Of a stretch of DNA of 64,000 nucleotides, positions 6,877-16,558 are shown in pieces. Location: assembly GCA_002298125.1 (NCBI GenBank), contig DBMJ01000011.1, forward strand, positions 1 to 64,000, read 5' to 3'. Made by a program: the position numbers and the translations under genes. The notes under the pieces were generated by a model. The model had not been told where the DNA came from. It searched no databases and was given only the letters and a program-made list of their open reading frames with translations. Source of the stretch: Clostridium sp. UBA701 (GTDB lineage: Bacteria > Bacillota > Clostridia > Clostridiales > Clostridiaceae). Positions within the stretch are counted from its first letter, which is position 1, and every line of letters starts with the position of its first letter.

Positions 6877-8150
6877 AGGTAATAGTAATTGGAGCTGGAT
6901 GGGCAGGATGTGCAGCTGCTATATCAGCAAAAAAAGCAGGAGCACAGGTGAAGCTATTAGAGAGAACAGATATGATTTTGGGCCTTGGCAATGTAGGCGG
7001 AATTATGCGAAATAATGGCAGATTTACTGCTGCGGAGGAGCTTATTGCACTTGGAGGTGGAGATCTAATAAAACTAACTGATGAAAATGCAAGACATAAA
7101 AATATTGACTTTCCTGGTCATAAACATGCTTGGTTGTATGATGTTAATAAAATGGAGGCCATTGTAGAAAAATATTTACTAAGTCTTGGAATTGAAATAC
7201 ACAAGTGTAAAAGAGTTATCGATGTGAAAATGAAGGATAATACCCTTTTAGGCATATATGATTCCAGCGGAGAGCTAATTGAAGGAGATGTTTTTATTGA
7301 AACTACCGGCTCTACTGGGCCCATGGGTAATTGCTTAAAGTATGGTAATGGCTGTTCTATGTGTGTACTAAGATGTCCCTCCTTTGGACCTAGGGTTAGT
7401 ATTAGTGCCCGAGCAGGTATAGATGATCTTCAGGGTGAAAGGGAAGATGATATTTTGGGAGCTTTTAGTGGTTCCTGCAAATTATCAAAGGATAGCCTTT
7501 CTAAAAACATTATTAATGAACTAGAAGAAAAGGGTGTAATGGTAGTTAAAATTCCCGCTGAAGATATTAATTTAGAGAAATTAAAGTCTAAGGTGTGTCA
7601 ACAATATGCCCTTAAAGAATTTGCAGAAAACCTAGTGCTATTAGATACAGGTCACATTAAAATGATGACCACCTACTACCCTCTTGATAAATTAAGAAAA
7701 ATCTCTGGCTTTGAAAGTGCTAAGTATATTGATCCCTATGCTGGCGGTAAGGGTAATTCCATTCGCTACTTATCCGTAGCACCTAGAACTAATGATATGA
7801 AGGTAAAGGGAATAAACAACCTTTTTTGCGCTGGTGAAAAATCTGGGCTGTTTGTAGGTCATACTGAAGCAATAGCTACTGGTGCTCTGGCTGGTCATAA
7901 TGCTGTCCGTTACTCTATGGGTATACCACTGCTTATTTTGCCAAAATCAACTGTCATTGGTGATATCATAGCCTACACTAATTATAAAATGATGACAAAA
8001 GAGGGGAGGCGCAACAGATACACCTTTGCTGGAGCTGAATATTTTAAAAGAATGCAGGAGCAAAATTTGTATTCAGTTGATAAAGAGGAAATCAATAAGA
8101 GAATTGATGGTGTAAATCTTAAGGGCATATTACAGCAGAATTTAATTTAA
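6873..8150 (+). CDS. FAD-dependent oxidoreductase, GidA-like fold, partner of the preceding gene
   Basis: The N-terminus MKVIVIGAGWAGCAAAISA is a Rossmann FAD-binding motif, and GINNLFCAGEKSGLFVGHTEA near residue 315 is the second FAD-contact region, as in GidA/TrmFO-like flavoproteins. A Cys pair in CSMCVLRCPSFGPR (near residue 160) may be redox active or bind a cluster. The start is TTG at 6873, preceded by GGAAGGGAGAAG and overlapping the upstream stop by four bases; no better ATG is nearby. It is not a tRNA-modifying GidA: the gene is shorter (425 residues) and lies in an oxidoreductase operon. The electron acceptor or substrate cannot be read from sequence. Confidence 0.78.
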   Translation: MKVIVIGAGWAGCAAAISAKKAGAQVKLLERTDMILGLGNVGGIMRNNGRFTAAEELIALGGGDLIKLTDENARHKNIDFPGHKHAWLYDVNKMEAIVEKYLLSLGIEIHKCKRVIDVKMKDNTLLGIYDSSGELIEGDVFIETTGSTGPMGNCLKYGNGCSMCVLRCPSFGPRVSISARAGIDDLQGEREDDILGAFSGSCKLSKDSLSKNIINELEEKGVMVVKIPAEDINLEKLKSKVCQQYALKEFAENLVLLDTGHIKMMTTYYPLDKLRKISGFESAKYIDPYAGGKGNSIRYLSVAPRTNDMKVKGINNLFCAGEKSGLFVGHTEAIATGALAGHNAVRYSMGIPLLILPKSTVIGDIIAYTNYKMMTKEGRRNRYTFAGAEYFKRMQEQNLYSVDKEEINKRIDGVNLKGILQQNLI

Positions 8151-8152
8151 AG

Positions 8153-8202
8153 TGGGCGTTGCATGGCTAACAAGATAGTTAGTTATGCAACACCCATTTT
8201 TT
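8153..8202 (+). terminator. Intrinsic terminator of the oxidoreductase operon
   Basis: TGGGCGTTGCAT (8153-8164) pairs with ATGCAACACCCA (8185-8196) with one mismatch; GGCTAAC and GTTAGTT extend the stem inward. TTTTTT follows. The next 200 bases before 8412 are very AT-rich and show nothing else I can name. Confidence 0.88.
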
Positions 8203-8411
8203 ATCAATAATTTCACTAGCAAATTTTAATATCTTATTGTAATTATAAAATGGTATACCTATTATAAATTACTTTATAAAAATCTCTAATTAAATTAACT
8301 TTATATTCCATTCCATCTTGTTTGATTTATTAGAATTGCTAAAAAGGTTTTTGTTATAAATTATTATATCTAGCCATTAAATAACACATAATACTTCTAA
8401 GAGGTGATAGT

Positions 8412-9581
8412 ATGTTACTAATTAAAAATTGTACACTCTACAGTCCTAGATTCGAAAGTAAAAAGGATGTGTTATTATGTAGTGGTAAAATAATATATAT
8501 AAGCTCCAACATAAATGTACCGGATAAAAATTTCCCAGATATTCATGTTATTGATGGAGAGCACTTAACAGCTGTGCCTGGTTTTATCGATTTACATGTA
8601 CATATAACAGGCGGCGGGGGGGAGGGTGGTTTTACAACAAGGGTTCCTGAAATGCAGTTAACAGACTTTACAACCTGTGGCATTACAACCTGTATTGGAC
8701 TATTAGGTACTGATGGAACCACCCGAAGTATGGCAGCACTTCTTGCAAAAGCACGAGCACTAGAATTAGAAGGAATAAGTACATTAGTTTGGACTGGATC
8801 CTACGAGGTTCCAACTAGAACAATTTCTGATTCTGCTAGAGGGGATATAATATTAATAGATAAGATTATAGGTATTGGTGAAATAGCTATTTCTGATCAT
8901 AGAAGCAGTCACCCATCAGATGAAAGTATTGTTCATCTTGCTTCAGAAGCAAGAGTAGGTGGGCTTTTATCTGGGAAATGTGGAATTCTTCACGTGCACA
9001 TTGGTGACGAAGCTTTAGGCCTTAAGCCCATTATAGAGGTAATTAAAAAGACTAACCTCCCCTATGATACCTTCCTGCCAACTCATATAAATAGAAAGAA
9101 GAAGTTATTTATAGAAGCTGTAGAATATTGCAAAATGGGTGGGTATGTTGATATAACCACTGGAATAGTTCCAGAAGGGGATGATGCTATGTATGCAGCG
9201 GATTGCTACAATATCCTTCTTCAAAATAATATTGACCCTGAACATATAACTATGAGCTCAGATTCAGGTGGCAGTATGCCTATTTTTAATGAGAAGGGTA
9301 AGCTTATTAAGTTTGGTATAGCTAAGCCAAGTACATTTCTAGATACACTTAAAAGAGCGAGAGATAATAACATAGATTTAGAATCAGCCTTGATGCCATT
9401 TACAGCTTCACCAGCTAAATTATTAAAGCTTATAGGCAAAGGTGAAATTAAAGAGGGTATGGATGCAGATATCCTACTGCTAGATGAAAATCTGCAAATA
9501 CATACCACAATATGTAAAGGTGAAGTAATGATAGAAAATTATAAAATAATGAAATGCGGAATATTTGAAAATCCTCACTAA
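8412..9581 (+). CDS. iadA: Isoaspartyl dipeptidase (beta-aspartyl peptidase)
   Basis: This 389-residue amidohydrolase (E. coli IadA has 390) should hydrolyse beta-aspartyl dipeptides released from damaged proteins. It shows the metal-binding GFIDLHVHITGGGGEGG (H62, H64), SDHRSSHPSDE, HVHIGDEALGL, LPTHINR and SSDSGGSMP motifs. In E. coli IadA a carbamylated lysine bridges the two metals in the GVKCAISDHRS segment; here the same place reads GEIAISDHRS, with Glu157 apparently replacing it. Glu is used at this position by other amidohydrolases, so activity is plausible. AAGAGGTGATAGT precedes the ATG. The gene leads a stretch with a YpmA-like gene, an RpiR regulator and gdhA, which suggests amino acid catabolism. 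Confidence 0.9.
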   Translation: MLLIKNCTLYSPRFESKKDVLLCSGKIIYISSNINVPDKNFPDIHVIDGEHLTAVPGFIDLHVHITGGGGEGGFTTRVPEMQLTDFTTCGITTCIGLLGTDGTTRSMAALLAKARALELEGISTLVWTGSYEVPTRTISDSARGDIILIDKIIGIGEIAISDHRSSHPSDESIVHLASEARVGGLLSGKCGILHVHIGDEALGLKPIIEVIKKTNLPYDTFLPTHINRKKKLFIEAVEYCKMGGYVDITTGIVPEGDDAMYAADCYNILLQNNIDPEHITMSSDSGGSMPIFNEKGKLIKFGIAKPSTFLDTLKRARDNNIDLESALMPFTASPAKLLKLIGKGEIKEGMDADILLLDENLQIHTTICKGEVMIENYKIMKCGIFENPH

Positions 9582-9641
9582 AAATTCCTGCTGCTATAAC
9601 GATAATGAAATGGGGATTATTAGTTTAGGAGGACAGTATTT

Positions 9642-9809
9642 ATGAAAGATTGTTTGCAGCTAATCAGTAGTAAGGAATTTATGCATTATGATGAAATGTA
9701 TAAGATAGTTGACTTTCTAAATAAAAATTTATCAGATTATGATATAGCCTTTGGTGTAGCAGAAAAGGATGGAAAGTCTATCATTAGTATTTATAAAGAA
9801 AAAGACTAA
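9642..9809 (+). CDS. Small YpmA-like protein (DUF4264 type), 55 residues
   Basis: This short gene begins MKDCLQLISSKEF and ends with SIISIYKEKD. The pattern F-x-x-Y-D-x-M-Y-K-I-V-D-F-L-N, then a Phe-Gly segment and a terminal I-I-S-I-Y, resembles the small YpmA/DUF4264 proteins of Firmicutes, whose function is unknown. TTAGGAGGACAG lies nine bases before the ATG at 9642 and the stop is TAA at 9807. It follows iadA by 60 bases and may share its transcript. No signal peptide or TM segment is present. Confidence 0.72.
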   Translation: MKDCLQLISSKEFMHYDEMYKIVDFLNKNLSDYDIAFGVAEKDGKSIISIYKEKD

Positions 9810-9857
9810 ATTCATAAAATAATGAAAGAATCATTGAATCATGGTTCATTAGATGTT

Positions 9858-9881
9858 AAAATGAAATAAATATTTCATTTT
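9858..9881. promoter_or_regulatory. Perfect 24-bp palindrome, probable RpiR-type operator
   Basis: AAAATGAAATA (9858-9868) and TATTTCATTTT (9871-9881) are perfect 11-base arms around a 2-base centre. The core TGAAA-N6-TTTCA fits the dyads bound by several RpiR/MurR-family repressors. It lies 30 bases before the RpiR-type gene, so autoregulation is likely. Confidence 0.6.
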
Positions 9882-9911
9882 TTGGGGGAAAAGAATCGAG
9901 GGGTGAGTTAA

Positions 9912-10784
9912 ATGGAAGAGATAAAACAAGATTTAATGAGAACTATTCAAATGAAGTTTCCAAGGCTTAGCAAAGGCCAAAAACTCATAGCAGAATATAT
10001 TCTCAAGCATTATGATAAGGCAGCCTTCATGACTGCAGCTAAATTAGGAAATAGTGTAGGTGTCAGTGAATCTACAGTAGTAAGATTTGCCAATGAGCTA
10101 GGGTTTAGCGGATACCCAAGGCTTCAGAAGGCATTGCAGGAACTTATTAAGAACAAGCTTACAACTGTTCAGAGAATTGAGCTCTCAAATGATTTCGTAA
10201 GTGAAGAGTCTGCACTTAAAGGTGTACTTAAATCTGATATGGAAAATATCAGAGCAACTCTAGAGAAAATTAACCAGAAAACCTTTGAGGATGTTGTAAA
10301 TTCAATTTTTGAGGCAAAGAGAATATATATAATTGGCCTTAGAAGTTCCACTGCACTGGCAGATTTTCTAGGCTTTTATCTTAATTTAATACGAGAGAAT
10401 GTCAAAATTGTCACCTATGGCATGAGTGATATTTTCGAACAGATGATAAATATCAGTGAAGACGATTTAGTTATAGGTATTGGCTTCCCACGATATGCTG
10501 CTAGAACTATTGAAGCTCTTAATTTTGCTCAAAGCAGAGGAACAAAGGTGGTTGCTATTACAGATAGCCTACTTTCTCCATTAGCTTCAAAGGCAGATTA
10601 TACACTAATAGCTCAAAGCAATATGGCATCTTTCGTAGACTCCCTTGTTGCTCCTATGAGCGTAATAAATGCTTTGATTATAGCAGTAGGTATGAGAGAA
10701 AAGGTAAAGATTTCAAATACCTTCTCTAATTTAGAAAGTATTTGGCAAGAATACCAAGTATATTCTTATAAAGAAAAGGAATAA
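9912..10784 (+). CDS. MurR/RpiR family transcriptional regulator
   Basis: The 290-residue protein has an N-terminal RpiR helix-turn-helix domain (residues about 10-85, with FMTAAKLGNSVGVSESTVVRFANELGFSGYP) and a C-terminal SIS domain (about 120-260, with IYIIGLRSSTALADFLGFYL and the segment TKVVAITDSLLSPLAS). SIS domains normally bind phosphosugars, so the ligand may be a sugar phosphate, but the neighbours (iadA, gdhA) point to nitrogen metabolism and the effector is not certain. GAGGGGTGAG precedes the ATG. A perfect palindrome sits just upstream, and a related imperfect dyad occurs before gdhA. Confidence 0.9.
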   Translation: MEEIKQDLMRTIQMKFPRLSKGQKLIAEYILKHYDKAAFMTAAKLGNSVGVSESTVVRFANELGFSGYPRLQKALQELIKNKLTTVQRIELSNDFVSEESALKGVLKSDMENIRATLEKINQKTFEDVVNSIFEAKRIYIIGLRSSTALADFLGFYLNLIRENVKIVTYGMSDIFEQMINISEDDLVIGIGFPRYAARTIEALNFAQSRGTKVVAITDSLLSPLASKADYTLIAQSNMASFVDSLVAPMSVINALIIAVGMREKVKISNTFSNLESIWQEYQVYSYKEKE

Positions 10785-10786
10785 AT

Positions 10787-10815
10787 AAGAGGATTAATTT
10801 CCTCTTAATATTTTT
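10787..10815 (+). terminator. Weak intrinsic terminator after the RpiR gene
   Basis: AAGAGG (10787-10792) pairs with CCTCTT (10801-10806), followed by AATATTTTT. The stem is short and the tail is interrupted. Confidence 0.5.
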
Positions 10816-10905
10816 GCAGATTTTTTTCACAAAAAGAAGGATTATTGCAGTCAATATAGAATATAATATGGTGTAAAAGCAATTTAATATGCATAATAAA
10901 AATAA

Positions 10906-12308
<1,403 letters not shown>

Positions 12309-12319
12309 TAAACTTTAAA

Positions 12320-12345
12320 AGGGAGCCTTCGGGCTCTCTTTTTAT
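12320..12345 (+). terminator. Intrinsic terminator of gdhA
   Basis: AGGGAGCC and GGCTCTCT pair around a TTCG tetraloop, followed by TTTTTATT. Confidence 0.92.
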
Positions 12346-12426
12346 TATTCAAATTACTATTATAGCTTGAATAAATTATCATTGTATATTAAATTATAAT
12401 AGTAGATGAAAAGGTGGTGACTCCAC

Positions 12427-13650
12427 ATGAGTAAAGTTATTGTAATAGGTGCTGGTCCAGCAGGGATGATGGCTGCTATTTCAGCATCAAAAAACCATAA
12501 GGTTATATTGATAGAGAGAAATGAAAAAATAGGCAAGAAGCTTTATATTACAGGAAAGGGTAGATGTAATGTCACTAACGCTAAGGACATCTCAGAGTTT
12601 TTCGACTACATACCTGTAAACCCTTCTTTCTTATACAGTTCTTTATATTCCTTTACAAATTTAGATACCATCAATTTTTTAGAAAAAGCTGGAGTTAAGT
12701 TAAAGGTTGAGAGAGGTGACCGTATTTTTCCTGAAAGTGACAAGTCCTCAGATATTATTCAAGCCTTTAATAGAGAACTAAAAAAGAATAATATAGAGAT
12801 TATTTATAATACAAGAATAGTTAAATTCAACAATGATGGAAATATTATCAAAAGTGTCGTTACCTCTAATAATAATTTAATTATTGGAGATTACTTCATC
12901 CTGTGCACTGGTGGAAAATCCTATCCCCTGACAGGTTCAACTGGTGATGGATATAAATTAAGTAGTGATTTAGGGCATAATATAATAACACCTAAACCAG
13001 CTTTAGCTCCCATTGAAATAATAGAGGATTGGGTGAAGGAGCTTCAAGGCCTCTCTCTAAAAAATATTGAGATTAATCTGCTCAAAAATGGCAAAACTGT
13101 TTACACTACCTTTGGCGAAATGTTATTTACCCATTTTGGCATATCAGGACCTATAGTATTGACTGCTAGTGGCTATGTGAATAAATTCAAACCAGAGGCA
13201 TTAAGTATAAATTTAAAGCCAGCATTGTCTAAAGATGAGTTAGATCAGAGAATTCAAAGGGATTTCAAGAATAATTTAAATAAAGATTTTAAAAACTCAT
13301 TAAATGAAATACTGCCGCAAAGGTTAATAGATACCGTGGTTAAGCTCAGTGAAATTGATGAAAATAAAAAGGTTAACTCCATTACCAAAGACGAAAGAAA
13401 AAAGCTGGTTGAATTACTGCAAAACCTACCTATGACTATTAAAGGTCTTAGGAAAATTGAAGAGGCTATAGTTACCTCTGGTGGAATTGACGTTAAAGAA
13501 ATAGATTCTTCTACTATGAAGTCTAAATTAATAGATAACCTCTACTTTGCTGGAGAATTAATAGATGTAGATGGTTTTACTGGTGGTTTCAATATTCAAA
13601 TTGCATTGTCTACAGGTTATCTAGCTGGTTTGAGAGTAGGTGAGAAATAG
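12427..13650 (+). CDS. HI0933/YhiN-family flavoprotein
   Basis: The 407-residue protein has the FAD-binding start VIVIGAGPAGMMAAISAS, then GKKLYITGKGRCNVTNA near residues 38-52, RIFPESDKSSDI near 100, ILCTGGKSYPLTGSTGDGY near 158-176 and a C-terminal FAGELIDVDGFTGGFNIQIA. These are the hallmarks of the HI0933/YhiN (BaiN-like) family of NAD(P)/FAD-dependent oxidoreductases; the physiological substrate is not established. GGTGGTGA precedes the ATG. In clostridia such a gene often sits just before cmk and ispH-rpsA. Here ispH-rpsA follows 294 bases later and no cmk lies between; those 294 bases show no convincing gene. Confidence 0.9.
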   Translation: MSKVIVIGAGPAGMMAAISASKNHKVILIERNEKIGKKLYITGKGRCNVTNAKDISEFFDYIPVNPSFLYSSLYSFTNLDTINFLEKAGVKLKVERGDRIFPESDKSSDIIQAFNRELKKNNIEIIYNTRIVKFNNDGNIIKSVVTSNNNLIIGDYFILCTGGKSYPLTGSTGDGYKLSSDLGHNIITPKPALAPIEIIEDWVKELQGLSLKNIEINLLKNGKTVYTTFGEMLFTHFGISGPIVLTASGYVNKFKPEALSINLKPALSKDELDQRIQRDFKNNLNKDFKNSLNEILPQRLIDTVVKLSEIDENKKVNSITKDERKKLVELLQNLPMTIKGLRKIEEAIVTSGGIDVKEIDSSTMKSKLIDNLYFAGELIDVDGFTGGFNIQIALSTGYLAGLRVGEK

Positions 13651-13944
13651 ATAAAAATTCTTTAACAAATAATGATATTTCAATTCCTGTATATCTTGGT
13701 AAGGCAAAAGCCTTAAGACCAGATTTATTTTGTGAAAAATAGAGGATTTTAATCAGTGTTATAGAATATAATAAAGATGTAAGTATTTTTATCTCATAAC
13801 TATTCATACTTATGCTGGCTCTTCTCTTAGTTCTAGAAAAGGGTAGTTGTTTTATTTTTTAATATTAACTTGATGGACAACTTAATATTAAAGAATACAT
13901 ATTGGCAAAGAATTATATCAAAAGTTTAATAAAGGAAGGTTTTT

Positions 13945-15855
13945 ATGTTGGAAGTAACACTTTCACCAAATGCAGGTTTCTGTTTTGGAGTAAAGCGTGC
14001 AGTAGAAGAAGCAGTAAAGGCAAAGGATAACTGCAACAGTAAAATATATACTCTTGGCCCTCTAATACATAATGAGGATGCAGTGAATAATCTTATATCA
14101 AAGGGTATATTCCCAATTGAATTTAAGGATATAGACAATCTACATAGTGGTGATATCATCATTATAAGATCTCATGGTGTGACCCCTGAGATAATTAATA
14201 AGTTGCATGAAATGAAGCTTACTGTCGTAGATGCCACTTGTCCTTATGTAACTAATATTCAAAAAAAGGTCCAAAAATATTATAATCTTGGATATCATAT
14301 TATAATTGTAGGTGATGAAAACCATCCAGAAGTAATAGGAATAAATGGCTGGTGTAATAATTCTGCTTTTATTTCTAAGGATGGAAATAATCTGCTAAAC
14401 CCTCCAAGGAAGGTTTGTGTACTATCCCAAACGACAGAAAAACAAGCAAATTGGGAAAGAGTAATGAACAAAATTTCAGCTTACAGCAAAGAAATTGTTG
14501 CTTTTAATACAATTTGTAGTGCAACGGAAATACGGCAAAGGGAAGCAGCTGAAATTGCACAACAGGTTGAGCTTATGGTGGTTATAGGTGGAAAACACAG
14601 CTCCAATACCACTAAATTATATGAAATTTGCAAAAGATATTGTGATAACACCATTCATGCAGAGAGTGCAAAGGATATTCCTTTTAGCATACTAAATAAT
14701 ATTAATAAAATAGGTATAACAGCAGGCGCTTCAACACCTGATTGGATTATAAAGGAGGCAATACAGAAAATGATGGAAACAAATAATACAGAAATTAATG
14801 AGCTACAGGAATACATGGATGCTCACACTATTTCAATAAAAGTAGGTGAAATTATTGAAGGAAAGATAATTTCTCTAAATGAAAAAACTGCTTTTGTAAA
14901 TATAGGTTATAAAGCTGATGGAATCCTACCTAAAGAAGAGGTTTCAATGGATGAAAACGTAAAGCTTACAGACATACTTAAGGTTGGAGATGTAGTAGCT
15001 GTAAAAATTATCAGTAGAAGAAACGATGATGGATATGTAGTTTTATCAAGAATAGAAATGGAAAGAGAAAAATACTACTCAAATTTAAAAGAAGCTTTTG
15101 AAAATGGTGAAAATGTAAATGTTCTAGTAAAAGAATCTGTAAAAGGCGGCCTAGTATGCAGCTATAACGGAGTGAGGGTATTTCTACCAGCATCACACGT
15201 CGAACTACAGCATGTGGAAAACCTAACATCCTATATAGGAAAAACATTTGAAGTAAAGATAATAGAATTTAGTGAAAAAGGCAGAAGTACTAAGATAATA
15301 GCCTCTAGGAGACTTCTATTAAAGGAAGCTCAGAAAAAGAGGGAGGATGAAGCATGGGGAACCATTGAAACAGGAGATGTTATATCTGCAGAGGTTAAGA
15401 GATTAACTGATTTCGGTGCTTTCCTTGATGTAAAGGGTGTAGATGGACTACTTCACGTTTCTGAAATGTCTTGGAACCGAATAAATAATCCAAAGGATAT
15501 TTTAAAAGTAGGAGACAATGTTGATGTAAAGATAATTGATATGGATAAAGAAGCCAAAAAATTATCTTTAAGCATAAAGGCTCTGTCAGAAAATCCATGG
15601 AACAATGTAGAAGAAAAATATCCAGTAGATAATATAGTGTTGGGTAAAGTTGTAAGATTTGCAGCCTTTGGTGCATTCGTAGAATTAGAACCTGGAATAG
15701 ACGGCCTTGTGCACATATCCCAAATTGCCCATAAGCACATAGAAAAACCTCAAGATGCTCTCCAAATAGGAGAACAGATTAAAGCAAAAATTTTAGATGT
15801 TAATAAAGATAAGAAGAAGATATCTCTAAGCATAAAGGAAGTTAATCAAGCCTAA
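13945..15855 (+). CDS. ispH: Fusion of IspH (HMBPP reductase) and ribosomal protein S1
   Basis: Residues 1-280 are IspH, the last enzyme of the MEP isoprenoid pathway, with the three [4Fe-4S] ligands C13 (NAGFCFGVKRAV), C99 (VVDATCPYV) and C191 (FNTICSATEIRQ) and the TAGASTPDWI end motif. Residues about 290-636 contain four S1 RNA-binding repeats, for example LTDFGAFLDVKGVDGLLHVSEM and AAFGAFVELEPGIDGLVHISQI. The same fusion occurs in other clostridia and serves both functions in one chain. The first two S1 repeats are less conserved, as in bacterial S1. AAAGGAAGG supports the ATG. A terminator follows, so the gene is probably transcribed alone. Confidence 0.96.
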   Translation: MLEVTLSPNAGFCFGVKRAVEEAVKAKDNCNSKIYTLGPLIHNEDAVNNLISKGIFPIEFKDIDNLHSGDIIIIRSHGVTPEIINKLHEMKLTVVDATCPYVTNIQKKVQKYYNLGYHIIIVGDENHPEVIGINGWCNNSAFISKDGNNLLNPPRKVCVLSQTTEKQANWERVMNKISAYSKEIVAFNTICSATEIRQREAAEIAQQVELMVVIGGKHSSNTTKLYEICKRYCDNTIHAESAKDIPFSILNNINKIGITAGASTPDWIIKEAIQKMMETNNTEINELQEYMDAHTISIKVGEIIEGKIISLNEKTAFVNIGYKADGILPKEEVSMDENVKLTDILKVGDVVAVKIISRRNDDGYVVLSRIEMEREKYYSNLKEAFENGENVNVLVKESVKGGLVCSYNGVRVFLPASHVELQHVENLTSYIGKTFEVKIIEFSEKGRSTKIIASRRLLLKEAQKKREDEAWGTIETGDVISAEVKRLTDFGAFLDVKGVDGLLHVSEMSWNRINNPKDILKVGDNVDVKIIDMDKEAKKLSLSIKALSENPWNNVEEKYPVDNIVLGKVVRFAAFGAFVELEPGIDGLVHISQIAHKHIEKPQDALQIGEQIKAKILDVNKDKKKISLSIKEVNQA

Positions 15856-15871
15856 TAGAGATATATTGAAG

Positions 15872-15917
15872 AAATATAGATGCATGTTTAATTACTTCAT
15901 GCATTTATATTTTTTTA
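15872..15917 (+). terminator. Intrinsic terminator of ispH-rpsA
   Basis: AAATATAGATGCATG and CATGCATTTATATTT form a 15-bp stem with one G-T pair around an 11-base loop; TTTTTTT lies at its 3' end. Confidence 0.8.
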
Positions 15918-16052
15918 TAAGAAAATTATAAAATATTTATTAGATAGCATACAATTATAGAGTAAAATAAAGATAAATAGAATTATACTAGAATATTTCA
16001 AAAATATAGCTAATAATATTGACTTTTTCGCTATATTTGATAAAATTTAATT

Positions 16053-16061
16053 TGTTATAAT
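16053..16061 (+). promoter_or_regulatory. Extended -10 promoter element before speH
   Basis: TGTTATAAT contains a perfect -10 TATAAT (16056-16061) with the TG extension one base upstream. No good -35 lies at 17 bases. The -10 is 24 bases before the start codon. Confidence 0.5.
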
Positions 16062-16085
16062 ACATTAAAAGGAGGCAAAGGGTAA

Positions 16086-16466
16086 ATGAATACATTGGGA
16101 CGCCATATTTTAGCAGAAATCTACGGATGTGATTCTGATATTTTAAATGATAAAGAAGCAATAGAAAAAATTATGGTAGAATCTGCATTAAAGGCAGGGG
16201 CCGAAGTAAGGGAAGTTGCATTTCATAAATTCAGTCCTGTAGGAGTAAGTGGAGTGGTAATAATTTCCGAATCGCACCTAACCATTCATACTTGGCCGGA
16301 ATTAGGCTATGCCGCTGTTGATGTATTTACCTGTGGAGATAAAATCAACCCTTGGGATGCATGTAATTATATGACTGAATTATTTAAGGCTAAGAATATG
16401 ACAGCCACAGAAGTTAAAAGAGGAATATTCGAGCAGCCTGTTTCTGTTAAAGCATCAAACACATAA
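16086..16466 (+). CDS. speH: S-adenosylmethionine decarboxylase proenzyme
   Basis: This 126-residue proenzyme provides decarboxylated SAM for spermidine synthesis. It is the short prokaryotic class. The self-cleavage site is visible as [12 protein letters not shown]: cleavage between E62 and S63 would create the pyruvoyl group on S63, and H68 is the usual processing residue. CGDKINPW, with the catalytic Cys near residue 83, follows. AAAGGAGGCAAAGG lies upstream of the ATG. It has its own promoter and terminator and stands alone, with no spermidine synthase (speE) next to it in this window. Confidence 0.95.
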   Translation: MNTLGRHILAEIYGCDSDILNDKEAIEKIMVESALKAGAEVREVAFHKFSPVGVSGVVIISESHLTIHTWPELGYAAVDVFTCGDKINPWDACNYMTELFKAKNMTATEVKRGIFEQPVSVKASNT

Positions 16467-16495
16467 AAAGACCACGTCGGTGGTCTTTTTATTTT
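16467..16495 (+). terminator. Intrinsic terminator of speH
   Basis: AAAAGACCAC and GTGGTCTTTT pair around a GTCG loop, followed by TTATTTTT. Confidence 0.92.
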
Positions 16496-16558
16496 TAACC
16501 TTCTTTTTTCATTACACTTTGCATATAATTAATTAGCATTAATAGGAGGGTTATATCC

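Noticed and set aside
13651..13944. Degenerate cmk between the flavoprotein gene and ispH-rpsA
   Set aside because: No reading frame or cytidylate kinase motif could be traced in this AT-rich gap.
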